DNA from: Agroathelia rolfsii
Taxonomy: Eukaryota > Basidiomycota > Agaricomycetes > Amylocorticiales > Amylocorticiaceae
Direction: 5' to 3'
DNA: 64,000 bases
Assembly (NCBI GenBank): GCA_018343915.1
Contig: JABRWF010000003.1
Span: 3,658,001-3,722,000, forward strand
Part shown: positions 48,301 through 58,830 of the stretch, in pieces
How positions within the stretch are numbered: position 1 is the stretch's first letter
How the letters are laid out: every line of letters begins with the position of its first letter
Made by a program: the position numbers and the translations under genes
Notes under the pieces: model-generated
Databases searched by the model: none
Seen by the model: only the letters and a program-made list of their open reading frames with translations
Told to the model about the DNA's origin: nothing

Positions 48301-50512
48301 CAGCGCTCTGCTCAAGGACTGCAACTTCCCTACGGAAGATTTCAGTGACAATGTCCTGAAATGCTTGCCTCCTCTTCCTTGGACGTGAGTTATCATAACT
48401 TAGTGCTGAGGATGCTGCTCATTAACAATTCACACTCTCAGTATCCCTGAACATGAGTTCCAAACTCGCAAAGACTTGCGCAGTGAGCGCATTTTTACTA
48501 TCGATCCCGAAACTGCCAAGGATCTGGATGACGCTTTGTCCGTAAAAGCGAATGAGGACGGTACCTATGACATTGGTGTTCACATTGCAGATGTCTCCTA
48601 CTTCGTCAAACCCAACACTGCTTTGGATCGTGACGCACGCAAGCGTGCTACGAGTGTATACTTGATCCAGCGAGCTGTACCCATGTTGCCGCCTGCCTTG
48701 AGCGAAGAGCTTTGCAGTCTCTTGCCTGGTATCGACCGATTGACATTCTCTGTTGTTTTCACCATGACCAAAGAGGGCAAGATCGTCAAGAAGTGGTTCG
48801 GCAAGACAATTATCAAGTAGGTCTTTATAAAAAGAATATTAAAACAATACTAATTCTGGTCTAGCTCTGCTACAAAGCTTGCATATGCTGATGCTCAGCG
48901 CGTCATCGATGGTCAGAATCTGGGTAATGTGACGATCTCGGGCGGCCACGAAGCTCCTGCTATTGCAGATGATATCAAGGTCCTTCATGCTATTGCCAAG
49001 CAACTTCGTGCTCGTAGATTCGACAACGGTGCCCTTGCGTTGGATTCCATGCGATTGACTTTCGAGCTTGACGACAAGGGCCTTCCTGTTGATTGTGGTC
49101 CTTATCAGCGCCACGAAGCTCATTATCTTGTCGAAGAAGTTAGTAAAATAGATTAATCTTGTGCATGGACATTATACTAACAGCTTCATCAGTTCATGTT
49201 GGCCGCCAACATTGCTGTTGCTCAAAACATCGCTATGAACCTTCCTGAGCAAGCTCTGCTTCGTCGTCATGATGTACCCATCGAAAGGCGTATGGTGAGT
49301 TTTCAGTTATTTTGTAACCTCAATAATGATCTTTAATGCTTGCTCTTCCAGAAAGCATTTGCTGAACGTGCTGAGCGTCTTGGATACAGCATGGATGTAT
49401 CTTCCGCCGGTGCCCTCATGAAATCTTTTGAAGCGGTAGACAACCCCACTGCTCGTCGTCTTCTCGAGTTGTTGTCCCATAAGGCCATTCATCGGGCCCG
49501 CTACTTCTGCGCTGGCATGCTTGACATCGCCAAATACAGCCACTTCGCACTGAGCGTGCCCCTCTATACTCACTTTACGTCCCCCATTCGTCGCTATGCC
49601 GATCTCCTAGTTCACCGCCAGTTGGAATCAGTTCTGCCAGGAGGTTAGCTTCATGTCATACTTTACCCTATCCGGTATATTCTGACATTTTTTTTTTCAG
49701 CCGAGCCTAAGTTCACCATGGACAGAGATGCTGTTGCCAAAGTTGCTCAGCAGTGCAACATCAAGAGGGATTCCGCACAGCTCGCTCAAGAGCAATCTGC
49801 TCACTTGTTCTTGTGTGTCTTCATCTCAGACCTCACTCAGCGCTATGGTCCCGTGATTCGTCAGGCCAAGGTTGTTGGTGTTCTCGATGCCGCCTTCGAC
49901 GTCCTTGTCGAGGAATTCGGTATAGAGAAGCGAGTCCATGTTGACCAGATGCCTATCGATGTAAGTTTTCTTGTGTCGGACACCTATACATAATCTAAAC
50001 TGAATCTACGCACAGAACCACGTATATGATGAACGCAGCCATACTCTTCAGATCTACTGGTCGAATCGTGATGTTATTACCTGGCTCGCGGAGAACTCGG
50101 ACGATGAACATCTCAAGAAGGTAAAGGCTAATGCCGAGCAACATGCTCTCAAGATGGAGGTGGCCTCTCGCAGTGTTAACGATGAGCATGCCCTCTTCGA
50201 CGAGGACGATGACGATGACGAGATTGTGCTTGGCCGCCCTGAGCCTGTGGAAGTCAAGGAGACGTCCAAGCAACGTCTGATTTCAATTGCCAAGCCCGTG
50301 CCAGAGTTCCAAGGCCTTCGCACCACCAACACTGGACACAAAGTGCAGGACATCAAAGAGCTGATGACTGTCCCTGTAAGTACATCCCACTACTATTCCA
50401 GCGTTATTTGTTCTCATCTTGTTCTCTACAGGTCATTATCACTGCAGACTTGACGAAGAGTCCTCCCGTTATCAAAGTCTATAGCGTCAACCCATACGCC
50501 GAGAGGAAGTAA
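45382..50512 (+). CDS. SSD1: Ssd1/Dis3L2-family RNA-binding protein with RNase II (RNB) domain
   Basis: Ssd1 homologues bind mRNAs for cell-wall and cytokinesis proteins; their ancestor Dis3L2 is a 3'-5' exoribonuclease. The first 600 residues are low complexity: poly-Asn/Ser, Gly and Gln runs. They hold NDR-kinase-type sites and a coiled coil ([20 protein letters not shown]). Cold-shock domains follow: [20 protein letters not shown] and [20 protein letters not shown], then [20 protein letters not shown]. The RNB domain contains [15 protein letters not shown] and [10 protein letters not shown], and later [18 protein letters not shown]. All four catalytic Asp positions of RNase II are present. 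There is no PIN domain, unlike Dis3. A C-terminal S1-like part ends [14 protein letters not shown]. Twelve or more exons give about 1,400 residues. Confidence 0.93.
45607..45674 (+). repeat. Trinucleotide repeat coding Ser/Asn runs in SSD1
   Basis: Successive AGC, AAC and AAT codons give a Ser4-Asn-rich tract of about 22 residues within the disordered N-terminus of the Ssd1 homologue. It is a length-variable type of tract. Confidence 0.9.
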
Positions 50513-51311
50513 CCCTCTACTGATCTTCTCGCGTCCAAATTTCTTTTTACCCTTTTTTTGCTTTAATCAAATTCGTACGAATGTACACGAAATTGGAACA
50601 TGCCCCCTCACTTGCCTCCTACGATCTTTCTATGATAACGCTCTCCCTTTCTTGTTGTGTGCCCTTGCTGCAAACTTCTCTCTCTCTCTCTACCATGGTT
50701 CCAAAGTGTTTTCTCCCCCTTGGCTTTTGTATACTTGATTATTTTGGTTTGGAGTTTGTTGTTTTGTTGTCGCAATGCAATGTGAAAGAGAATGTATTTC
50801 ATGATCTTGTTTTCTCTCTCTCATTCGTATCCTAAGATTAGAGGATCTGTGTGATAGCAAGTCGTAAAGTGAACGATTGAAACTATAAAAGTGCTCCTTC
50901 TAATGAGCTGGTCAGAGTTTAAGACATCGTCCAAGTTTTCACAAATCTAGCAGTACTGTTCTTGTATAACTTGCTACCGTGGCATTCGTTTTATTCACTT
51001 GCAAACTGGTATATAATCTGGTAGGGGCTACATGATAGGCTACTGACAAAAAGCAGGCTAGAAGGGATCGAAAGCATTAACGAGCGATACAGATTGTGCA
51101 TATATATAAATACAATGAATGGATTCTGTGGTATGCTGAATGAGTGGGGTAGGTCAATGTGGGGTAATAGATGAAATGAAATGAACGGTTGCGATGCTGG
51201 TGTTCTGATCTACAGAACCCGATGTGAATCAGTTTCATAAGGGTTCACAAATAAGAGAAGAAAAAGAAAAGAAAAGAAAAAAAGGCAGTAGTAAGTCCTT
51301 TGGAATGATAT
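50513..51311. other. 800 bp convergent gap, SSD1 / BTB gene
   Basis: The interval lies between two convergent stop codons. It is T-rich with a CT dinucleotide run near 50680-50692 and A/G-rich runs near 51255-51285. It should contain both 3' untranslated regions. Short open frames there show no domain. Confidence 0.55.
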
Positions 51312-53099
51312 TCATATCCATCTGGGTGATGCAGGTGTTTGGCCCATGAGAGGCGGGGGCACGGCTCTTGACATCTTCTTCCGACTCTCGAGCACCTCCT
51401 TGGGCGGGAGCGGACTGCTGACGAACTCAACCAGGTCGTGGTTGCCGTCCTTGGTCAACTCGACGGAGTCCCGTGAGGGCATCGGGAGTATGGGAGACTC
51501 TGGGATTGTTTCAATCGCTGTCGCGGCTGGGGGAGCCTGAGGTGATGGCGATGAGACTGTTTTCTGAGATAAAGACGCCAGCGCAGGACGTTGGTGTGCA
51601 GCGGCATCGGATCCGGCTCGCTCACGCATCGTACGGAAGCTGCGCAGGGAAGAGGTGCTGCTAGGGCCGCGTGAGTGGGTGAGGGTCAGGTCAGAGTTGG
51701 AACGGCATGTGATGCGCATTTGGAGTTCGTCTGTGCAAAGCTTGTACAACTCATCCAGGTCGAGAAAGCGTGCTTCATCACGCAGTTCGAGGAGCGTTTC
51801 TAGACGAGAGGATGAGCTGGACAAAAGTTGAGCGCCACGAGGAAGGATTGAAGGTTCCTCCGGTGTAGATAGGGGCGAACGCAAGTATGAAAGTATGTGC
51901 GTATATCTGGGAGAAAAACAATTAGAGTAAGTCAAATACTGGTGTTTGAGGGGAAACGCTTACGGGGCGCTGGGCCTATCTAAGAAGATATGGAGTGTTG
52001 GCGGGGGTGCCTGGTTTAGCAGGCCCGTTGAAGCCAAATGATTTCGGAATATCGAGTGGAAGGAGCTGTCTTCAGCATACGATAGTTCTGATCCGTCGCT
52101 CGCATTAGAATCACGACGTGGACGAAGAAGTGACGCGAGATATGTTGAAAGATACGAGGGTCGGGACATGAGTGTGCCGAATGTTGTTCGATAGGATGTT
52201 GTGCTGGTCTCGAGCGTCACCAAGATTTTATTGGGGTCCGAAATGCCTACTGGAACAGATGAAAGCAAGACGGCATCGAAAGGAGGGGGGGTAGGCGATG
52301 GAGGAATGTTGAGAGGCAAGGAGGGCACGGGCGGGAAGTAGTCTGCAGATGGTGTCTCATGCTCGCTTGGCATGCTCGACAGGGAAGCTGAACTTCGCTT
52401 CAAGGCAGGTCGAGGCAGGTTTGCAGGGGGGACTGGGGGTAGCTCCTCCGTAGGAGGAGGTGGGGGAGCCCTCAGTGGTTTAGGCGGTAATTCACGAGAC
52501 GAACTTCGACCGTGTGAAGCTAATGGCAAGGGTGCGGGCTTTGGCGGGCTCTGTGGGGGCGATGGAAGTTCTTTGGACCGATCGAAAGTAGAATCTTCAT
52601 ATGAGAAGCCCTCCTGCTCATTCTCATATACTTGCCTTGTAATGTCAAGTATATCAAAATGGGCAAGAGCTTCTTGCGGTGTCCTAACTATTGTTGCTCC
52701 AGAGCCCAAAACACCGCCGGTAGTTCTACCAAACACATCGAGATTATTCGCAGCAAATTTCGGCTCGGATATGCGCATTGCCTTGTTGCTAGCTGAGGAA
52801 TAACTCGATGGTGGCACAGAGGCAGAAGACGTATTCCTGTTGAGCCAGGTTTTCGTAAAATTCGTAATGGATGGATTCCGCTTATGTTGGATGGTCATCT
52901 GTGGTGAATTAGAATAGACGCGAACAGAATTAGAGCGCTGACTCGACAGACTCGATTCAGACGAGGTTTGGTGATAGTGGATTAGGGACGGAGCCTGCTC
53001 CCAGTTGGGGATGGGTTTAGATATGGAAAGAGGAGAAGAGTGCTTTTGTCCGAACATGACAGGTTTTTCAGGTGTTGTGACCTTGCCGAAGAGCAGCAT
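51312..53099 (-). CDS. BTB/POZ (KCTD/T1-like) domain protein with long Pro/Ser-rich N-terminus
   Basis: The first 270 residues are disordered: Ser-rich, then proline blocks (SPPQSPPKPAP, RAPPPPPTEELPPVP) that could bind SH3 or profilin. Around residue 290 a BTB fold begins (NKILVTLETSTTSYRTTFGT, LMSRPSYLSTYLASLLRP). After an acidic insert it continues LHIFLDRPSAP, YTHILSYLRSPLS and LLELRDEARFLDLDELYKLC, the strand-helix pattern of the KCTD/T1 subfamily. The C-terminal 150 residues are again Ser/Pro-rich. Two exons, joined after SAP, give about 575 residues. BTB domains of this kind often serve as oligomerisation parts or cullin-3 adaptors, but no second domain identifies a function. The start is the first ATG. 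It is divergent from the Rpr2-like gene. Confidence 0.75.
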
Positions 53100-53321
53100 G
53101 CTATTTTATTGGGAAATCGTATTGTCATTGTGACCTAAAGTGAGATTACAAGGCGGCGGTCAGAGAACAAAAGACACGAGCGGCTGATCGTTGCATTGAT
53201 CACGAACAGATGCGGCCCGTTCATTGTTCTCGGTCACGCTGTCACGCCATCATCGTCACACCTCCGCCAATCATTCCGACCGACTTCAGTTGAACTCCTG
53301 ACTCAATGGCCACTTCGGTTG
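53100..53321. promoter_or_regulatory. Divergent promoter, BTB gene / Rpr2-like gene
   Basis: The start codons are 222 bp apart on opposite strands, so this interval probably drives both genes. No TATA element is evident. Confidence 0.45.
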
Positions 53322-53960
53322 ATGGCAAACACCACGGCCAAATTTCAACTGCAGGTGCCCCTGCTGCTGGCCTCGGCATCTCCCGCCCTAGCTGCTCTTC
53401 ATGCATCACGCTTCATAGATCTGAATAAAGACGATAGACTTCTCTTAGAAGAAACTCATTGTCTCAAGTGCGGCTCGCCTCTTGCCAATGGCACCCTTTC
53501 AGTCCGGACCAAGCGAACACGGAAGAAGAGGACGAAGGGAGCCAGGGGTCTTTACATGAGACACTGCACCATATGCCAGTCAGATCATAATCAGCCCTGG
53601 GAGCTCAATAGAGCACCTAGATATGACAGGAGGCGGAACACAAATGCGATTCTCAACAAACCTATGGCATCAGATCCTCCTATCGCCTCTGAGCAGCCCA
53701 CCCCACTCACACTGCAATCGAAAACATTAGAGACAGTCCCGATTAGCACGTCTGTCGCGTTAACATCAACATCAAATTCGAGGCCAGAAACATCTGTGGA
53801 ACCATCGCCTATTGGCGACAAAAAGGCTGCACGGCCGAAGAAAAAGAAGACGGCCCTCCAGCAGATGCTAGACAAGAGTCGCGAAAAAGAAAAATTACAC
53901 TCTCAGTCACAAGCGAAGCTCCAGAAAAGTGGGCTATCTGCATTCTTGGATAGTCTATAG
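53322..53960 (+). CDS. RNase P/MRP subunit of the Rpr2/Snm1/Rpp21 family
   Basis: Members of this family bind the RNA of RNase P or RNase MRP through a zinc ribbon and take part in tRNA or rRNA processing. The single exon encodes 212 residues. The helical N-terminal part includes HASRFIDLNKDDRLLLEETH. The zinc ribbon has CLKCGSPLANG and then RHCTICQSDH, with a strongly basic stretch (KRTRKKRTKGAR) between the two CxxC pairs. The rest is disordered, with a basic run (KKAARPKKKK) and the ending KSGLSAFLDSL, typical of fungal Snm1-like proteins. The frame is open upstream to 53196; the ATG at 53322 was chosen as the first giving a family-like N-terminus. Whether it serves RNase P or MRP cannot be told. 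Confidence 0.78.
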   Translation: MANTTAKFQLQVPLLLASASPALAALHASRFIDLNKDDRLLLEETHCLKCGSPLANGTLSVRTKRTRKKRTKGARGLYMRHCTICQSDHNQPWELNRAPRYDRRRNTNAILNKPMASDPPIASEQPTPLTLQSKTLETVPISTSVALTSTSNSRPETSVEPSPIGDKKAARPKKKKTALQQMLDKSREKEKLHSQSQAKLQKSGLSAFLDSL

Positions 53961-55444
53961 TGCATCGAAGCATACATTGTCCAATAGGCAAGACGTTCTG
54001 CGTTAGTAAGTCAGACCCAAGACCTCCCTCAACAAAAAGGCACCAGTATCAATTATGTCTTCTCCAGATCCACAGCGCAATAAATAAACTAATGATGCTA
54101 TGACAGGTCAGGATTCGAATTTCCTGATCAATCAATTTGGCTTCAAGATGTATCAACTACAATGCGGACATTCCTTGAAGGACACTACATGTATCCCTCC
54201 TCCCAAACATTATATCATACCATTCGTGTTTTATTAATCACTCGCATAATTACCGGATGATAAATCATTGAATTTCAGATTCCCGATCATATTGGCAAAG
54301 TGGGTTGATATGGGTGTGGAAAGCGGCAATACTCGAATAAAGATTTTATGCCGACACGCTAAGATGATTTGGTGGAGGCGACAAACAGATCGGAACTGGC
54401 ATGTTTAATCATCAATCGCACCTCCACATGTGAAAAATGAATCGACGGTGCGAAAAAGCAACGTATAAAGATGCTAGTATAGGTGGTAACGATGAAGGCG
54501 GGCTTCCACTGGTCTTGGTGCTATATGACGTTTCATGGCTACGATTCCAGTTTTCAGTGTTAGACGAGGCATGGCTATGCTAGTGAGAATAGAATGTGAT
54601 CATTGCTATTGGTTGACGTGAAATAGTATGGTCAATTATTCTTCCAGGACGTAATCAAAAGTCAAGTGTTCTGTTATTTGGATTTGATTTTAGAAAGAGA
54701 ATGGAGGTCAAGTCTGCAACAGGTCAAATCAGACGTAAATTAAACGGATTTATATTATCTACTACAATAGTTGAAGAGAATAGTTGCCACCAGCACATTC
54801 TTCAAGAGCTCGGTGCCCAGAGGGAGTAGAGTTCACGGTCCGCGGGATCAAAACACGATACGAGAGCAGGATCAGAACGTATTACTATTCGACGAGTCTT
54901 GCTTGGATTAGTGATGATCGCGGAAGAGCGAAAGACAGAGCGAGAAAATGAAGTGTCTTTTCCTGATTTCTTCAATGCGCTTGAGGGCGTGCCAGTCTCA
55001 GTCGCGGTTACAGGGTTTAGGGAGCTTGGTGCATCGATAGGCTAAGGTGCCATTCACAATCGTGAGGACCGGAGAAATTGCGAAACAGATAAAGCTGAGT
55101 GCAACTAACATGAGGGCTTGTTGGAGTCTTGGGAGAAGTGGCTCCGTGCATGTGGAAGGCTGATGGAGGAGTTGTCGAGCGTTGAGCGTCATGCGTGTTG
55201 TCAGCGGCGTGGCCTATAACGCCAATGATAGCATCAAGTGCGATGAATGTGCTTTGGTCGCGAATGACATACTGATGCTGGACATCTGAAGCAATAGATG
55301 ACGATGTTTCGAGACGAAGAGGGAGGGTGTTGTTGTATATCAGCAGGAAGTCGTGGTTAGTGTAATGGAAGAACGGCGAAAGCAAGTATGTGACATGTGA
55401 CGCCAATTGATCTCAGTGCATTCAACACTTGACCTCGTCCTGCC
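53961..55444. other. 1.5 kb gap without a convincing gene
   Basis: This is the longest gene-poor stretch in the window. The left kilobase is A/T-rich with stops in all frames. It includes an isolated hairpin at 54108-54127 (6-bp stem). On the minus strand 55017-55406 is open for 129 codons and begins 39 bp from the Vid27 ATG, with one hydrophobic stretch in an overlapping frame. It has no recognisable domain and no clear splice context, so I do not call it a gene. The right end must contain the VID27 promoter. Confidence 0.45.
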
Positions 55445-58323
55445 ATGAACATCTTCCGCAACTGCAAGTAAACTAGCTTTATCGGACTTTTATGTGACTG
55501 ATCGTGGCTTTTATTAGTGATAGGAAAAGTCTGGCGTACGAGGATTAGCTCCATTTGCTCTTTTTAAATAGCTCCTGACTGCCAGCTCCCATTCAAGAGG
55601 ATCCCAATGCCGCCGAAGTGGTAAAGATCCAGTCGGGCCAGCTCTATTACAACCGCCCAGGGAGCATTCGCACGCCAAATGAGTGCATGTATGCTATCGC
55701 TCAATAAAAGCATTCTGGCTCCCTTATCATCGACTCCTGCAGATATCAGGATGCGATGGCCACTATTCGACGTGTACCAAACATGGAACACAATTTTCAA
55801 CTAGTCATAACCCGGGTCCTCGAAGAAGGCAGTGAAGAACTTCTAGCGGAAGAAGATGAGAGTGCGTTTACATATACTACATCTTTTTTGTTCGTTGTGT
55901 CTTTGCTCACATGACCGTATTACTTCGTATCACAGCTGATGAAGAGAAGGTATTTTTGATTAGCGAAGAGCTTGAGTTTCGGCCAGAGGCTACGGAAGAT
56001 GGACCAAGCTTTGTGTGGCGCGATCCTCAAGGGGGTACTGATGAGACATTCAAATTCGTTGCCTTGGACGCCAATGCTCCTACTCTTGTTTTCTTTGAGA
56101 CCTGCATGTATCGAGCCATGTTTGAACGCAAGTACAGGTCCAGTGGTACTGTTTCCGAAGCAGAGTTGGAACAATTTGTCTGGAAGTTAGTTATCCTCGT
56201 CTTATGCCATTCTGATATTTCAGCTCAAATCCACTAGGCCACCCGTGAAGCAGAGTGCTGTGAAATCATCTGGACGACGTACAAGCTCCACAAAAGAAAG
56301 TACGCCTTCTGCTCCGGTCGCGCCCCCCGCTTCAAATCAACCAAGCACATCTCCGAAACTCAAGTCTCCTGAATCTTATGGTGGAACGTTATTATCCGGA
56401 AAGGCTTTACTCTATATATGGCAGCTGGAGAACCCAGATCATCCCGATGGTTGCTTTGAGCTGAAAGAAGATGATCCTGTGACCGCATACATCATTGAAC
56501 GATCGACATTTGACTATGTCCTAGTCATTGCCATAAACAACCAAACGCTATTGGTTCACGCATTTTCTGATAGCATGAATCCGAGATGGGCACCACAGCA
56601 TACATCGCTGACTTGGAACCATGAGAATGCCGAAGAGAGAAAGACGGATAGTTGGCTTCTTTCTTTCGACGACACATCAACGTACGAAGAGTTCAGGAAA
56701 CAATTCACGATTTGCGAGTGGGAGGCCCGTAACGACATGGACTGGTCCAAGGCCAAGGTTTATTCTATCCTTACTCTTAACTAAATGGCATTCTGACTCC
56801 ATTTTTAATACAGCCTGTCGATCAGGATTATGTTATGCGAGCCGTGAATGAAGATGTGGAAATGGCGGACCCTGAAGATGACGAAGAGGAAGAGGATCTC
56901 GTCGCTGACGTGCTTGACCCTGAATCAGGTATATTAGTCACTAAAATTATTCTTGCTTTTCAGGTCTGAGATGTTTTTTTAGACGAATCAGAAGAGGAAG
57001 AGGAAGAGGAGGAAGAGGAGGATGACGTTGTTCCAGCTCTCAACAAAGGAGATCGAAACGAACATCTTACTGTGGGCTACAAAGGGGATCGTTCTTATGT
57101 CGTCAGAGGCAACAACATTGGTGTATTTCATCGTTCTGGCGACCATGAAATCAAATACTATGGCACGATTAACAATGTCGCAACGCCTGGTGGCAAGATT
57201 TTCAAACCGAAAGATGTGAGCTTTTTTGTTGTCATTTTGCATACACCACTCATACTGACTTCCTTAAAAGGTTATGCTTCATGATCAAGATACCAAGATG
57301 ATTCTTATGAACCCAACTGCACCTAATTCATTATTCAGCATGGATATTGAACGTGGCAAGGTTGTCGAAGAATGGAAGGTCCACGACGATATTAGTGTCA
57401 ACCACATTGCCCCCGACAACAAATTTGCGCAAATGACTCCCGAGCAAACTGTTGTCGGTGTATCGCACAACAGTCTCTTCCGCATTGATCCACGCATGTC
57501 CGGCAACAAGATGGTCGATAGCCAGTTCAAGCAATACGTCAGTAAGAACCAATTTTCTGGCGTTACCACTACGGCGTCCGGCAAGCTCGCGGTCGCCAGT
57601 GAGAAAGGTGATATCAGATTGTTCGATTCGATCGGAAAGAACGCGAAAACGGCCCTGCCACCGCTTGGAGATCCTATCATCGGTGTTGATGTCACGGCAG
57701 ACGGACGGTGGATTGTTGCGACGACAAAGACCTATCTGCTACTTATCGATACGCTCATTGGAGAGGGTCGTTATGCTGGCCAGCTTGGATTTGACCGCAG
57801 TTTCCCCGCTACAGCTAAGCCAGTTCCTCGTCGCCTGCAACTTCGCAGTGAACATGTGGCATATATGAATCATGACATCAACTTTTCGCCTGCGAAGTAA
57901 GTATACTTATCCCGAGCTTTTCCTTTGAACAAGAGCCGAGTCTTGACCCTCTTACCAGATTCAATCAAGGTGAAAACGCTGTTGAGAATGCGATTGTCAC
58001 TTCTACCGGCCAATTTGTTATTGCTTGGGACTTTGCCAAAGTCAAGAAAGGACAGTTGGATAAATATGATATTAAGAAATATGAAGATCTGGTTGTCCAG
58101 GATAACTTTAGATTTGGAGACGACAAGGAAATTGTACGCGGAATTTCTTCTTCGAAAATTTTATCCCTGTGCATTTAGTTGATATGAACTCTCTTCTTAG
58201 ATTGTCGCATTGCAGAACAACGTGCTTTCCATCAATAAGAAGCAGCTCAAGAGACCGACAAGAGCCTCGCTTGCACCTCCCAATACCTATAGTAGATCTG
58301 GAATTGTTAACGCCCCATACTAA
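55445..58323 (+). CDS. VID27: Vid27-family protein (vacuolar import and degradation)
   Basis: Vid27 proteins are fungal and plant cytoplasmic proteins; the yeast member was tied to vacuolar import and degradation of gluconeogenic enzymes. The N-terminal PH-like part reads VVKIQSGQLYYNRPGSI, then ECIYQDAMATIRRVP and FQLVITRVLEEGSEELLAEE. It continues EKVFLISEELEFRPEATEDG and MYRAMFERKY. A middle domain has LLSGKALLYIWQLENPDHPD. An acidic stretch of Glu runs leads to the beta-propeller-like C-terminal domain (LTVGYKGDRSYVVRGNNIGV, DVTADGRWIVATTKTYLLLI, STGQFVIAWDFAKV). It ends SGIVNAPY. The start at 55445 (MNIFRN) only joins in frame if intron 1 uses a GC donor (55464-55585). Length is about 760 residues. 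Confidence 0.9.
55464..55585 (+). other. Probable GC-AG intron of VID27
   Basis: The donor reads ACT/GCAAGT and the acceptor CTGCCAG. Skipping 122 bp joins MNIFRN to SPIQEDPNAAEVVK in frame. The nearby GT donor (two bases further) puts the downstream exon out of frame, and no other ATG upstream stays open. Confidence 0.55.
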
Positions 58324-58830
58324 TTTCCCCTCTTTCTCTTTTCCTCGAATTTTCTTGACAATGTACTATGGCGGCCTATCCAACGAAAAGAAAAATGATA
58401 TATGTATTACAGTATATGTTGTATCAGGTTACCAATTCAGCCTATGAAATATCACATACTGCTGCCGACATCTGGGGCCTGCCCTAAAGTTGTGGAATAA
58501 AAGCGGTAACAGTCACATTGCGATTTCTTCACTTACATATTGCGGGCTATTCTACCAAGGCGGACAAGACATGCTCTAGTTGATCTGACTAATGGCGAAG
58601 GCCCAATATAAAGTACTGCCTAGGAGGATTATAATGCTTGTTTTGCGTTAGCCATGGGCTCGCTCCGTGACACGCATAAGGAGCTTCGCTTTCCTCGTAC
58701 ATTTTTTCCAAGTTGAACTTTTTTGTTTATTACACCCATACAGTATCTAGTTCTGAAAATAAAGTCATTAAAAAGTATCATCCATCTATCGGCGCAATAA
58801 TTATAGTACTTGTGTTACAAGTATTTGAAA
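58324..58830. other. 507 bp convergent gap, VID27 / TSC10
   Basis: This A/T-rich interval lies between convergent stop codons and should contain both 3' untranslated regions. No gene, repeat or RNA feature is evident. Confidence 0.55.

Noticed and set aside
54108..54127. Hairpin with loop TTCGAATT, similar to a tRNA T-arm.
   Set aside because: The stem-closing base pair is wrong for a T-arm and no acceptor, D or anticodon stem can be built around it.
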